From contig CM053328.1 in NCBI GenBank assembly GCA_028583605.1, positions 34,490,722-34,554,721 of the forward strand: a DNA stretch of 64,000 bases, given 5' to 3'. Source of the DNA: Dastarcus helophoroides (lineage: Eukaryota > Arthropoda > Insecta > Coleoptera > Bothrideridae). Below, piece by piece: positions 11,870 to 22,800 of this stretch. The notes under the pieces are model-generated. The model did no database searches. It worked only from the letters and a program-made list of their open reading frames with translations, and had not been told where the DNA came from. Within the stretch, counting starts at the first letter, position 1, and each line of letters opens with the position of its first letter. Position numbers and translations under genes: made by a program.

Positions 11870-13400
11870 ATTGATTTTAAGTAAATCGATTTTCTAAGTA
11901 TCGCTTTTTTCTAAATTTCTGCCTTTTTAAATTTAGTCTTTTTCTAACCTTTCGATTTTTCCAAAGTTTCGACTTTTAAAATTTTAATTCTTTTCAAAAT
12001 TTCGACTTTTCCAAAGATCCAAACTTTTTTAAAAATTTTGCCCATTTTGAAAACTCCCCCTTTACTGAAACTTTCGATCTATTTTAATCTTATTCGACTT
12101 ATCGAACAGTTCACTTCTTTAAAAAATTTGATTATTTACACATCCCAACTTTTTTCAATAAAAATTTCAACTTTTCTGAAAAATCAAAGTTTTTTTTAAT
12201 GATATTTTCTATAATACTTATTAATTTCGAAATTTTCGACCTTTTCAAAACTTTCACTTCAACATTTTTTTCATACAATTTGCTTCGGTCCAAAATTTCG
12301 ACAATTTTTAAAATTTTACTTTTTTGGAAATTTCGCCTTTTTAAAATTTTCGACTTTTTTGATGATTTTATTATTTTTTAAATCTTGCTCTTTTGAAAAT
12401 TCTAGATTTTTTTAAAAGTTTGACACCGAAGATTTTCTAAAATATCCAGCTTTTTGAAAAATTCCGTTTTTCTCCAAATTTCGACGTTATTTCCAAATTT
12501 AGAGTTTTTCAGGAAATTTCGATTTCTTATCAAATTTTCGGTTGTTTGCGAGTTTCGACTTTAAAAATTTGGATTTTTTCAAATTTCTGTCTTTCAACAA
12601 AAATTGTTTTTTTTCTAATTTTTGCTTTTCCAAAATTAGTTTCCAAAAAGTGTTAAACTTTTGGAAACCAAAACTTTTCAAAAATTTCGAGATTTTTTTA
12701 TATTTAAACTTCCAAAATTCTCACTTTTTTAAAATTGAAGTTTTTTAACTTTCGACTTTTTGAAAATTTGCATCGGTCCAAAATTTCGACAATTTTTAAA
12801 ATTTTACTTATTTGAAAATTTCTGTTTTTTAAAAATTTTGACCTTTTTGATGATTTAATTATTTTTTAAATCTTCCTATTTCGAAAATTCTATATTTTTT
12901 AAATAGCTTGACACTGAAATTTTTTAAAATATCCACTTTTTTGAAAAATTCTGTTTTTTCAAAATTTTAATGTTATTTTAAAATTTAGGCTTATTTTCAG
13001 GAAATTTCAACTTCATATCAAAATTTGGGTTTTTTAAGATATTTGACTTGCAAAATTTGAAGTTTTTCAAATTTCTGTCTTAAAAATTGCTTTTTTTCTA
13101 ATTTTTGCTTTTAAAAATTTATTTATTTTCCGAATTTGCAATATTACGTTTCCAAAAGGTGTCAAACATTTTGGACACCTTGACTTTTTGAAAATTTTGA
13201 CGTTTTTTCATATTTAAACTTCAAAAATTCTTACTTTTTTAAAATTTAAGTTTTTTTAAATTTCGACATTACCAAAAATTTCTGCCTTTTTTGAAAACAC
13301 TAGAATTTTTTAAATTTATTAAAAATTTTGACTTTATTCGAAAATTTCGAAGTTACACTTTCTTAAAATGTCCGACTTTTTTTGAAAATTGTAATACAGA
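11870..13400. repeat. A+T-rich repeat with 488-bp tandem duplication; inverted copy at 23400-23860
   Basis: The marker 'cggtccaaaatttcgac' occurs at about 12286 and about 12774, an offset of 488. The following roughly 450 bp align in both copies (gatgattttattatttttt, gacaccgaag/gacactgaaa, ctttttgaaaaattc). The right part (about 12800-13400) reappears in reverse complement at 23400-23860, including a block rich in 'ccaaaaggtgtcaaac'. Open frames here are low-complexity Phe/Lys/Asn artefacts. Confidence 0.75.
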
Positions 13401-13407
13401 ACTTGTC

Positions 13408-13735
13408 CCCTGAAACCAAGAAAGATTAAAAAACACAACAAAGGTTGCTCTAACGCGTTTCGACAGCCAAGCTGTCATCTTCAAGAGAGAAACTTTAGAA
13501 AGTTTAGAAAGAAAATAAATGTAATTTTTTTAAAATTTTTGATTGAATGTTTTTTAAAAGATTGGAAGTTAAACAAAATCGAAAATTTTAAAAAGCAACG
13601 AAAGTGTCAAAGAAATTTGAAATTTTGTAAAATAGTTCAAAATGTCAAAAAAGTCGACATTTTAATGTCAAAAAAAGTCTGATGGAACGGACTTGGTCCT
13701 TGGTTATCCTCAAAAATTGAAATACAGAACACAGC
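13408..13735 (-). repeat. Hammerhead-like cassette arm, A+T-rich spacer, and detached outer end
   Basis: At 13408-13490 the minus strand reads the arm: putative stem II gacagc-ttg-gctgtc, then GAAAC, gcgttagag, and an 'aatctttcttggtttcagg' tail. The first core box is altered: there is one extra T in the CTGAAGA equivalent. After about 190 bp of A+T-rich sequence, 13684-13735 carries the outer end of the same family (ggaacggacttggtccttgg) in plus orientation. Confidence 0.75.
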
Positions 13736-13739
13736 CAAA

Positions 13740-14405
13740 TTAAAAAAAATCGGGAAGAACTGAACATTAATAAAAACAAATTTTGAAATATGCTATCAAA
13801 ATCTCGAGAAAATGATCGAAATTTCTAGAAAATATTCAAATTCACAAGAAAAGAAAAGAAAGAGCGGAAAAAGTAGAATTTGAAAAAAGTTGTCATTTCG
13901 AAAAAGACGAATTTCGAGAAAAAGTCAAATTTTTAGAAAATTCAAATTTCCTTCTGGAAAAATTTGAAAACTGTTGAAAAATCGAAACAAGATAAAGTTT
14001 TCGAAGCTCGAGTTATGTGAAAAAAAGCCACATTTAAAAAAAATCTCAATTGCCAAAAATATTCTTTTAGAAATATTTACTTTTTTATTTAAATGTTAAC
14101 GTAATATTTAAATTTCGGTAAAGAAATTCAATTTTTTTCTCTAAATACAAAAATATTTTCTCAAAATGATTACTTTTTTATTAACATCTCAATCGAATGT
14201 AGAGAACATAAATGAATTTAGAGAAAGTAGTTTCAAAAAGAGCCAATTTCCAGGAAAAAGTCTACAATTTTAGAAACAAAAAATATTTCGAAATAAAGGT
14301 CGAAATGTCGAAAATAAGGCGAATTTTGAGAAAGGTGCAATTTGAAATTTTCGTGGAGTGTAATTTGGAAAAGTCGAAATATATCAAAAAATAAAGAATA
14401 ATAAT
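13740..14405. repeat. A+T-rich repeat body, inverted relative to about 57990-58680
   Basis: The reverse complement of 57990-58680 follows this block closely, including ctcgagaaaatgatcga, gagcggaaaaagtagaatt, atttaaatgttaacgtaata, aaaagtctacaattttagaa and gtcgaaatatat. Another diverged copy in the same orientation as this one is at about 51660-52000. In both main loci a palindromic cassette flanks the body. Confidence 0.75.
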
Positions 14406-14545
14406 TTTGGTGGAACGGACTGGTCCTTGGTTATTTTCAAAAATTGAAATACAAAAATTGTCTCCTGAAACCAAGAAAGATTAAAAAACACAACAAAGGT
14501 TGCTCTAACGCATTTGGACAGCTGTCATCTTCAGAGAGAAATATT
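14405..14545 (-). repeat. Hammerhead-like cassette, single arm with deleted loop
   Basis: Reading from the left, the outer end (ggtggaacggactggtcc) is followed by the cctgaaaccaagaaagatt block, 'caacaaaggttgctctaacg' and the core (14512-14538). Here the stem has lost its TTG-containing middle (ggacagctgtcatcttcag), and the GAAAC box is changed to CAAAT. This copy is unlikely to fold like the intact ones. Confidence 0.75.
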
Positions 14546-14549
14546 TTAG

Positions 14550-15849
14550 AATACTACTGCTACTTTTTATGAAAGTTTAGAATATTTTGATAATTTTCAG
14601 TTTCCTTCAATATTTACGCAAATTTCGACTTTTTTTTGGAAATTTTAACTAAAATTGCTTCCTTTATTTTAAGTATCCATATTTCTTTGAATTTTGATTA
14701 TTTTTAAAATACAAATTATTTTTCAAAATTTCAACTATTTTAAACGTTATTTGAAATTTTCTTCATTTTATCAAAATTCTTCATTTCATCAAAATTCTTT
14801 AATCTTTAATGCTGACATTATTTTTAAAAAGTTTGATCTTCTTTAAATCTTCTCTCTCTTCAAATCTTAATTTTCTGTGAAAATTAGAAATGTTTCGTCG
14901 TTTTTCAAAACTTTGACCTTTAAAATTTTCACTTTCTTTAAAATTTCGCCTTTATCTAAAAATATCGACTTTTTTAATAGACACTTGTTAAAATTTCGAA
15001 TTACTTTGTAAGCATTTCGTTGCATTTTAAAATTTTTGATTTATTTCGAACACTTGAACTTTTTCAAAATGTTGATTTTTTCAATATTTTGGCCTTTTTT
15101 GAAAATCCTAACTTTTTTTTAAAAAAACTTCAACATTTCTTAATTGAATCTCTTTTTAGTATCTGTGATTTTTTAATTTTTTTTTAGTCTAAACTAATAC
15201 AATTTTATAAATGTTTGCTAATTTTGAGTTTATTCGAATTTTAAGCTATTTAAAAATTTGGATTTGGGTTTTACTGAAAATTCTTCATTTTTTTTTTAAT
15301 CTCGACATTTCTTCAGAATTTCGAATATTTTTTAAATTTTAGACTATTTTTCAAAATCTAAACTTTCTTTCGAAAATTTGGCCAGTTTTTAAATGTTGGT
15401 GGTTTTTTCTGGAAGTTTTAACTTTCTATCAATTTCGATATTTTTCAAAACTTTTGACTTTTTTTGGAAATTTTGATTATTTGGGAAATTTCCACTTTCC
15501 TTAGAATTTCGACTTTTTTTGAAATTTTGAATTCAACATTTCAACTGATTCTTAAGAATTCGACTTTTTTTGAAGATTATGAATTTCTTTAAATGATACT
15601 TATTTCAGTTTTTTCAATAAAAGCCGAAAATTCAATTCTAAATTGACAATCAAAAAAACTCCAAATTATAAAAAATATCGAAATTTTGACAAATAGTCGA
15701 AAATTTTAATCCAAAAATTTCAAAAATAATGCGAGATGCCAAAAAAATTCCAAATTTTTGAAAGTCAAAATTTTAAAGTCAAAATGTTCAAAAAAATGTT
15801 AAAATGTTGAATAAATCCAAAAATTTTGTAAATGAAGATTTACATAAAA
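14550..15849. repeat. A+T-rich degenerate TCGAAATTT field
   Basis: Dense AAATTTCGACTTTTT motifs with T-runs, then the opposite motif orientation from about 15610. No gene or defined monomer is visible. Confidence 0.6.
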
Positions 15850-15952
15850 ATTCTATAATGCACAGACCAATAGGTTTGAACATTTATTAGATTCGAGGTT
15901 TGGAAATAATAATAATAAATGTTCAAAGCTATTGGTCTGTGCATTATAGAAT
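15850..15952. repeat. 40-bp inverted repeat pair (fold-back, MITE-like)
   Basis: The left arm at 15850-15889 and the right arm at 15913-15952 are reverse complements over 40 bp with one mismatch (core: ataatgcacagaccaatag). The loop is 23 bases. The inner part of the right arm shares a 19-base string with intron 4 of the yellow-family gene, near 32800. This suggests a small dispersed transposable element. Confidence 0.85.
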
Positions 15953-16090
15953 CCTTGTCTTCTGGGAACTTTCCTAGAGAGCAACTGCTTCGCTAGGTGG
16001 CAGTGTTTCAACTGTTGGTAGTTCAGCTACCTATGATTCACTATACACGCCTGGAGGGCTGCATGAATTTGTAGTCTAGGTTGCATTCTT
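15953..16090. other. Short non-repetitive insert
   Basis: Balanced-composition sequence without A+T-rich motifs lies between the 40-bp inverted repeat and the next repeat field. No coding sequence is supported. Confidence 0.35.
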
Positions 16091-17485
16091 TTTGCATTTA
16101 CATAAGAAGTAAAAATTTTCAACAAATTACAATTTTAAAAAATAATGAAGTTTTGCAAAAATGTCGTATTTAATTGTAAAAAGTCTAAATATTGATTCTT
16201 TAAAAAACCACACAATTTAAAAAATCTAAATTTTAGAAAAATAAAATTGTAGAAAAATTTGTAACAATTTGAAAACCAGATAAATTTAAAATAATGATGC
16301 AATTTATTAAAAAGCCAATTATTTCAAAAGAGTAAAAATTTTTAAAACAGTAGGAATTCTGAAGAAAATTTTTGAGAAATGTTGACATTTTTATAAAAAG
16401 TTAAATTAAAAGAATCAGTCGAGATTCTAAAAAAAAATTTGGATAAATTTAAAAATTAAAAATATTGACAAATGTCAAAGAACTAAAAAAAACGATTTTC
16501 AAAATAAGTCAAAATTTAAAAAAAAAATGGAAAATTGGATAAATGGGGAAATTTTCAAAAACATTCGCAAAAAGTTTCAAATTTTCGAAAAAATCAAAAT
16601 TTAGAAAAATAGATTTTAAAAAAGGTCGAAATTTTTAAAAGGCATTTTCGAAAAAATCAAAATTTGGAAAAATAGAATTTGAAAAAGGTCGAAGTTATTA
16701 AAAGGCATTTTTGAAAAAGATTAAAATTTTGAGAATAAATACGGAAGTTTGAAAACAAAAGTCAAAATTTGGAGAAATTTTCAAATTTCAATAAATACAC
16801 AACTCTTAAGAAAATGAAGATTTTCAAAATAAAAAGTAGCAAGTTTTGAAAAAAAGTTTAAAAAATCCAATTTTTTCGAAAAAGTCGATATTTAAAGTTT
16901 AATTAAAAATGGAATTTACAAAAAATAAGCTTTTTAAAGAAATTCGAATTTTTGAAAAAAGCCCGGAATTGAAAGAACAATCGAAAATTTAACAAACATG
17001 TTGAAATATTAACAAAGTTGAGATTTTCAAAAAAAATATCAAAATTTTCGAAAAAATTTAAATGATTAATATTTCAAAATTTTTAAAAAAGGGCAAAATC
17101 TTCTAAAAGTTTGAACCTTTGCAAAATCGAGTCGACGTTTAAAGAATTAAAAATTTTGAAAAATATCGAAAATGAAAAAGTCTAAAAATATAAAAAAAAG
17201 TACAAATTCAGGAAAAATATGTCCTAATATTGAAATAAAATAGTTTTTTTAAGTTTAATCCAAACAAAAATTTTAACTTTTTAAAAAACTTGACATCTTC
17301 AAAAAAATTGGAAGGTTAAAACCGACCTTTTGTTGCAATTTTCGAAGTTTAATTAAAAAAAAGCAGAAGATTTAAACAGAAGTTTTTTTATTAAATATCG
17401 AATTTTTAAAGTCAAGATTTTAAAAAGTCGAAATTTTAAAACACGTAAAAATTTGTTTTAAAAAGTAATAATTTTGAAAAAGTGA
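16091..17485. repeat. A+T-rich degenerate TCGAAATTT field
   Basis: Motif orientation is mostly GAAAATTT with A-runs. A short local duplication is visible: 'cgaaaaaatcaaaatttaga' at about 16586 and a near-copy at about 16652. No genes. Confidence 0.6.
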
Positions 17486-18773
17486 AATTCTGAGGGTCGC
17501 TGGTTGAGAAGACCATGGCATTGGATTTATATGATACATCGAATATCGAATAAATTTACCGATGTATCGATACATCTTTTTCGATACATCAATTGAATAT
17601 AGTATCGAAGTTTTAAAAATTTAGTGCATCCCTATGCCAACGTACTGTCAAAAATCTTAATCTCCCCATTTGAATTTGGACACCGGAATTTATCACATTG
17701 ACAGACGTCAGTGCGTACTTTTAACGCCTCTCTAAGTCCCCTTAGAGGTCGAATTTCCAAAAATGCCTTCCTAGCGTGCTCCTACATTTACAAAAAGAAC
17801 CTCTGTGCAAAATTTCTAGGAAGGAGTTCCTAGAGTTAGCGGTTTGAGCTATGCGTTGATATAATCAGTCATTTTCCATTTTTATATTAAAAGATTTCAA
17901 GGAAGCTAACGTTTTAAGGTTTATTTACATTAAATATAATTTACAACACGTTATATTTTGAAGGTCCTTTTTTTCTGCATAGTTTACTTTTTTCTTATCG
18001 GCAAGATATACTGTTAGCGTTAAGTATGTTGGTAACGCAAGCTAGCGTGATTGGTCACGCGTCATGGTGACGCTAAACCATAAGTTTCATACCATCAAGG
18101 CGCTTAGAGGACCTTCAAAGAACATTTTTTAGAAACCTAAAAGTGCAAAGGTGTAATCTAGGAGAATTGTTCTCTTAAATAAGTAGACACATGACTATTA
18201 AACTTTATTTAGGGTTGGAAATGTCAGGTATACACATGGTCATCCTAATTACATCTAGACATGTTATTCCGATACGTTAACACGGAAATACCGAGAAAGA
18301 GTCTTAAGCGGTTAATGACAAACACTGCATTATTTGAATTAATTACTCAGTTTAGACAACACATGTTAATTACCTAGAGATTGCTTGGAATTATATTGTT
18401 GTTTAAGACAAAAGAGCCTTGGAAATCCGGTTTATGTTTACAAATTACGGATAAATTATATAATGTCCCGTTTTAAAGTGCTATTTATCTGGCCGCTTAT
18501 TTACATATTGGCGAAGATTTCGTAAATACATCCAAAACCGATCAAAGTTATCAAACAGAGCAGGAAGGTCAGTAGGCCAATACATCTCGAAGCTTTGAAA
18601 CCAGAGGCGTACGTGCGATCATCGGTGACAGTACTTGAAAGTGAACAAGAAAAAATTCTTTATCAGCACAGACAAAGATCCAAACCACGTCACTGCTGCT
18701 TAACATAATTAAGTGGTATTTTAACAGTTCTTTCCAGTATCTCATTAGACGTGTATGTGAACTAACCTTCGCC
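17486..18773. other. Unique region upstream of the resilin-like gene
   Basis: Non-repetitive sequence of about 1.3 kb. It includes a GATACATC-rich patch (17530-17620, with gatgtatcgatacatc as a palindrome) of a kind often seen in dispersed insect repeats. A TATA-like ttatataatg lies at about 18456. If the gene at 18774 is real, its promoter and any 5' untranslated exon should lie here. No coding sequence is supported on either strand. Confidence 0.4.
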
Positions 18774-19324
18774 ATGAAATTATTTATTACAGTTGGTGAC
18801 AATCGTGTATCTCTCTCATGAAGCTTTAAGCAAAGGACTTATTGAACAATTCACCTGGACTCGAATATCCTACACTACATCGGATAGAACTACCAGACAA
18901 ATTGAAAATAGGTATGGTGGTTCAAGACCTGTTAAAGGTGGAGGAAGAACTCAGGATTCTCCAGTTTACTTTCCGGGTGATACAAACTCTTACGGTGGTG
19001 GAAAACCAAGTGGAACGGGCCAAAGTGGCGGATACGCCAGACCATCAGGCGGACAAAGCGGCGGATACGCCAGACCAAGTGGACAAAGCGGCGGATATAC
19101 CAGACCAAATGGACAAAGCGGCGGATACGCTAGACCATCAGGTGGACAAAGTGGAGGATTCGATGGATCAGGGGCTAGTCAGTCTAGTGGTAGCGGCCAA
19201 AATGCTGCTTATTCTGGGCCTAATGAGTACGCTGGGGATTTTAGTTATGAGCAGTCGAATAGCTCGACAAGCAGCCAAAATGTGGGAGGTCAAAACCAAG
19301 GAATCAACAACGAATATATTTATC
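18774..19324 (+). CDS. Resilin-like glycine-rich secreted (cuticle) protein, 5' exon, with one frame break
   Basis: The main frame (from 18793) encodes VTIVYLSHEALSKG, a charged linker, then glycine repeats GQSGGYARPSG, GQSGGYARPS, GQSGGYTRPN, GQSGGYARPSG and GQSGGFDGSG, and a Ser/Asn/Gln-rich tail. Such YARPSG/GGQSGG repeats are the elastic domain of pro-resilin-type insect cuticle proteins, secreted into the extracellular matrix and crosslinked through tyrosine. An ATG at about 18774 opens MKLFITV in a different frame. Removing one G in 'gttggtg' (18793-18798) would join it to VTIVYLS as a good signal peptide. The alternative is a splice acceptor (ttattacag) just before 18793 with the true start upstream. 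A donor-like gtgagt at 19325 suggests the exon ends there. The expected chitin-binding RR-2 domain is not found in the window, so the gene is partial or atypical. Confidence 0.6.
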
Positions 19325-19552
19325 GTGAGTACTTTTAATAATACTAAAGAAATGATTCCTTAAAGTGTAGCTACATCTTCATGATTTCTCTTTTGTGTAC
19401 CAGGACAAAAAATAATTAGTTTGTACTGCACAACAATTTTGATTGCAAAATTATGCTTTACTAGCAACCTCGTCTACCTAGATTTCAATTATGGGAGGAT
19501 TCTTTTTAGTTACGATTGGAGGTTTCGAAATTAAGGTTTCTAAATTTTTTAC
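19325..19552. other. Downstream flank of the resilin-like exon
   Basis: If 19325 is a splice donor, an acceptor-like tgtaccag at about 19403 would preserve frame, but the resulting 45-odd residues show no chitin-binding motif. I therefore do not extend the gene into this stretch. Confidence 0.3.
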
Positions 19553-19634
19553 ATCTTCTTCTTCATTTTCTTTTTCTTCTTCTTCTCCTTCTTCTCTTCC
19601 TTCTTCTGTTTCTTCTTCTTTTTCTTCTTCTATC
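19553..19634 (-). repeat. (TTC)n/(GAA)n microsatellite, the 3' tail of the adjacent LINE
   Basis: About 80 bases of imperfect TTC triplets. It begins immediately after the stop codon (19635-19637) of the minus-strand LINE protein, so in element orientation it is a (GAA)n 3' tail. Simple-repeat tails of this kind are known for several non-LTR clades. Confidence 0.75.
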
Positions 19635-19912
19635 TTAGCCGTTTTCTGTTCACTCCTGAACGTAGATGTCTTCCATGCTTCTCCATGCTGATCAGTCCTG
19701 TGCTAACTGAAAACACCTATTTCCTGCTTGTATCCTGTCATCATCCAGTCATCTTCTTTATGGTCCTCCTGCGCTGCGGTTGGTTTGTCTTGGTTGCCAA
19801 TATGTTACTTTAGATATCCATTTACGTTGGTCTTGCCGAGTCACGTGTCCCACCCAACGCCATTTCAGTCCTGCAATCGGTTCTATTATATCTATGACTT
19901 TAATTCTTTTTT
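19635..19912 (-). pseudogene. LINE open reading frame 3' end (C-terminal fragment)
   Basis: The minus strand encodes IEPIAGLKWRWVGHVTRQDQ, RKWISKVTYWQPR and, after frame changes, RRSLDDDRIQAGN, LAQDWSAWRSMEDIYVQEW and a stop. The WRW-GHV-R motif followed by an AQDR/W-W-EDIYVQ-W-like end is the familiar C-terminus of insect endonuclease/reverse-transcriptase LINE proteins (RTE- or CR1-like; the clade is not resolved here). Only the last 90 or so codons are present, the typical 5'-truncated LINE insertion. The upstream end is cut by the first unit of the triplicated repeat at about 19913-19925. Confidence 0.75.
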
Positions 19913-20068
19913 TCTTTTTTTTTGTGGAACGGACTGGTCCTTGGTTATCTTCAAAAATTGAAATACAAATCTGGTCCCCTGAAAGCAAGAAAGATAGTTC
20001 TTTGTCGGATATCTTCATTTCTCTTCCAGTCCCACATACTGATACTGAGTATATATACATAGTAAATA

Positions 20069-20692
20069 TCATTTTATTGCAAAAGCAAGTACTAATTTTG
20101 GCCTTTTAGCTATTTTTTTACGTAGTCTCCGTCTCGATTGATGCAGTTTTGGAGTCGCTTTGGGAGCTTTATTATACCTGCGTCGTACCGCTCTCCCAAC
20201 GACTCGCTCAGAAAATATCGACAGCTGCCTTAAGCTTTTTCCTCTTCTCTCCAAATGTTGTTTCAAGTTACGGGAGAAATGCTAAATACTGGGTCCAAAT
20301 CAAGGTTGTTTGGAGGATGCTTAAGGATTTTCCACCTAAATTTGGTAATGAGATTTGTCGTGATGGTTCTTGACCATCCTCTATACAGTTTTGGCCCCCA
20401 ATGAATACCATTTGTTCCCTAACTTGAAACAACACTTGGGGGGAACGAAATTCTCAAGAGGAAGAGCTGAAGGTAGCTGTCGATTGTTCCTTGTGAGAGT
20501 CCACAGAAGAGTGGTACGACGCAGATATAAAAAAGCTCCTGAAGCGACTCCAAAATTTCATCGAACGCGACAGGGACTCCGTAGAAAAATAGCTTAGAGT
20601 CCAAGATTTCAGAATCTATACTTGGTTCTGCAATAAAATGATGTTAACTATGAAAAAAAATGAAGACTTTGATTTACGGATCCCTCGTATTA
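20069..20692. pseudogene. Mariner fold-back, unit 1 (two C-terminal halves head to head)
   Basis: On the minus strand (about 20350 to 20069) pieces such as NLKQHLERR and KKIAKRPKL give a mariner C-terminus. On the plus strand (about 20385-20592) PNEYHLFPNLKQHLGGTK leads through YKKAPEATPKFH to a stop after GLRRKIA, with frame changes. The plus half is followed at about 20660-20690 by tgatttacggatccctcgta, which in reverse resembles a mariner terminal inverted repeat beside a TA. Catalytic N-terminal parts are absent, so it is non-functional. Confidence 0.7.
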
Positions 20693-20994
20693 TAAAAATT
20701 TTTAACAACTTCATCGACTGATGAAAGGAAAAAATATTTCTCTTGTTATTTAACAGAACGAAGTAAAATTTATACAAAAGTCGGAACTTCTAGAAAAAAA
20801 TCGAAATTTTTGAAAAAGATTAAAATTTTCGAGAGTCGAAACTATTAGAAATAAATTTTTTTATGGAACGGACTGGTCCTTGGTTATCTTCAAAAATTGA
20901 AATTCAAATCTGGTCCCCTGAAACCAAGAAAGGTAGTTCTTTGTCGGATATCTTCATTTCTCTTCCTGTCCCACAGACTGATACTGTAGTAAAC

Positions 20995-21608
20995 ATTATT
21001 TTATGGCAAAAGCAAGTACTAATTCTGGCCTTTTAGCTATTTTTCTACGTAGTCCCTATCTTGATCAATGCATTTTTGGAGTCGCTTTGGGAGCTTTATC
21101 GTACCACTCTCCTGACGACTCTCTCAAAAAATATCGACAGCTGCGTTCAGCACGTCCCTCTTCCCTTTAAATGTTGTTTCAAGTTAGGGGAGAAATGCCA
21201 AATACTGGGTCCAATCAGGGTTGTATGGAGGTTGCTTCAGGATTTCTCACCTAAATTTGGTGCTGAGATTTGTCGTGGTGGCCCTTGACCATCCTCTATA
21301 CAGTTTTGGCCCCCAATGACTACCATTTGTTTCCTAACTTGAAACAACACTTGGGGGGAACGAAATTCTCAAGCGAGGAAGGGCTGAAGGTAGCTGTCGA
21401 TTGTTCCTTGCGCGAGTCCACAGAAGAGTGGTACGACGCAGATATAAAAAAGCTCCTGAAGCGACTCCAAAATTTCATCGATCGCGACAGGGACTCCGTA
21501 GAAAAATAGCTTAGAGTCCAAGATTTCAGAATCTATACTTGGTTCTGCAATAAAATGATGTTAACTATGAGTAAAAAATGTAGACTTTGATTTACGGATC
21601 CCTCGTAT
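20995..21608. pseudogene. Mariner fold-back, unit 2
   Basis: This is the best-preserved copy. The plus half (frame open 21270-21509) reads LAPNDYHLFPNLKQHLGGTK, FSSEEGLKVAVDCSL, STEEWYDADIKKLLKRLQNF and ends SVEK. This is a complete mariner C-terminus, but the usual PD before LAPxD is replaced (YTVLAPND), so the third catalytic Asp appears missing. The minus half (about 21270 to 20995) is more decayed. The terminal-repeat-like end is at about 21580-21608. Confidence 0.75.
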
Positions 21609-21929
21609 TATAAAAATTTTTAACAACTTCATCGACTGATGAAAGGAAAAAATATTTCTCTTGTTATTTAACAGAACGAAGTAAAATTTATACAAAAGTC
21701 GAAACTTCTAGAAAAAAATCGAAATTTTTGAAAAAGATTAAAATTTTCGAGAGTCGAAACTATTAGAAATAAATTTTTTTGTGGAACGGACTGGTCCTTG
21801 GTTATCTTCAAAAATTGAAATACAAATCTGGTCCCCTGAAAGCAAGAAAGGTAGTTCTTTGTCGGATATCTTCATTTCTCTTTCTGTTCCACAGATTGAT
21901 ACTGAGTATACATAAATAGTAAACATTAT

Positions 21930-22528
21930 TTTATTGCAAAAGCAAGTACTAATTCTGGCCTTTTAGCTATTTTTCTACGTAGTCCCCGTCTCGATCGATG
22001 CATTTTTGGAGTCGCTTTGGGGGCTTTATCGTACCACTCTCCTGACGACTCTCTCAGAAAATATCGACAGCTACCTTCAGCTCTTCCCTCTTCCCTCCAA
22101 ATGTTGTTTCAAGTTAGGAAAGAAATTCTAAATACTGGGTCCAAATCAGGGTTGTATGGAGGTCGTTTAAGGATTTCTCACCTAAATTTGGTGCTGATAT
22201 TTGTTGCGGTAGTCCTTGCCCATTCTCTATACAGTTTTGGCCTCCAATGACTACCATTTGTTCCCTAACTTGAAACAACACTTGGGAGGAACGAAATTCT
22301 CAAGCAAGGAAGAGCTGTCGATTGTTTCCTGGGCGAGTCCACTGAAGAATGGTACGAAGTAGATATAAAAAAGCTCCTGGAGCGACTCCAAAATTTCATC
22401 GATCGCGACAGGGACTCCGTAGAAAAATAGCGTCCAAGATTTCAGAATCTGTGCTTGGTTCTGCAATAAAATGATGTTAAATATAAAAAAAGAATGAAGA
22501 CCTTACTTTACGGACCCCTAGTATTATA
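21930..22528. pseudogene. Mariner fold-back, unit 3
   Basis: Same arrangement as units 1 and 2. The plus half (about 22235-22430) has lost some bases near 22310, so the FSSEEELKVAV-like stretch is broken. The end block is tactttacggacccctagta near 22505-22525. Confidence 0.7.
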
Positions 22529-22679
22529 ACAATTTTTAGTAACTTTATCGACCGATGAAAGTTATTTAACAGAACAAAGTGAAATTTATATAAAAGTCGA
22601 AACTTCTAGAAAAAGATCGAAATTTTTGAAAAAGATCAAAATTTTCGAGAGTCAAAACTGTCAGAAATATTTTTTTTTG

Positions 22680-22800
22680 TGGAACGGACTGGTCCTTGGT
22701 TATCTTCAAAAATTGCAACACAAATCTTGTTCCCTGAAACCAAGAAAAATTAAAATAGATAACCAATTTTGTTAGAATATCCTTTGTTGTGTTTTTTAAT
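22680..22800 (-). repeat. Cassette outer end without core
   Basis: Begins ggaacggactggtccttggt, continues with the cctgaaaccaagaaaaatta block, then rejoins at 'cctttgttgtgttttttaat' near 22780. The hammerhead-like core is deleted. This is the fourth occurrence of the 0.9-kb unit start and closes the triplicated array. Confidence 0.75.

Larger units (their letters stand above)
19925..22679. repeat. Three tandem copies of a roughly 0.9-kb composite unit
   Basis: The start string tggaacggactggtcc recurs at 19925, 20864, 21782 and 22680, giving units of 939, 918 and 898 bp. Each unit contains, in order: the outer end of the hammerhead-like cassette family (without its core), a 'ttctttgtcggatatcttcatttctctt' block, a mariner C-terminal piece on the minus strand, a mariner C-terminal piece on the plus strand with a terminal-repeat-like end, and an A+T-rich tail. 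The order is identical in all three and the copies differ by scattered substitutions and indels. This indicates tandem duplication of one already composite unit. Confidence 0.85.

Noticed and set aside
18569..18802. Minus-strand open frame of 77 codons opposite the resilin-like start
   Set aside because: It begins on a non-ATG codon, has no domain and overlaps the better-supported plus-strand gene.
19325..19520. Second exon of the resilin-like gene (acceptor near 19403)
   Set aside because: Frame can be joined, but the resulting peptide has no chitin-binding or other domain and ends in an unrelated stop.
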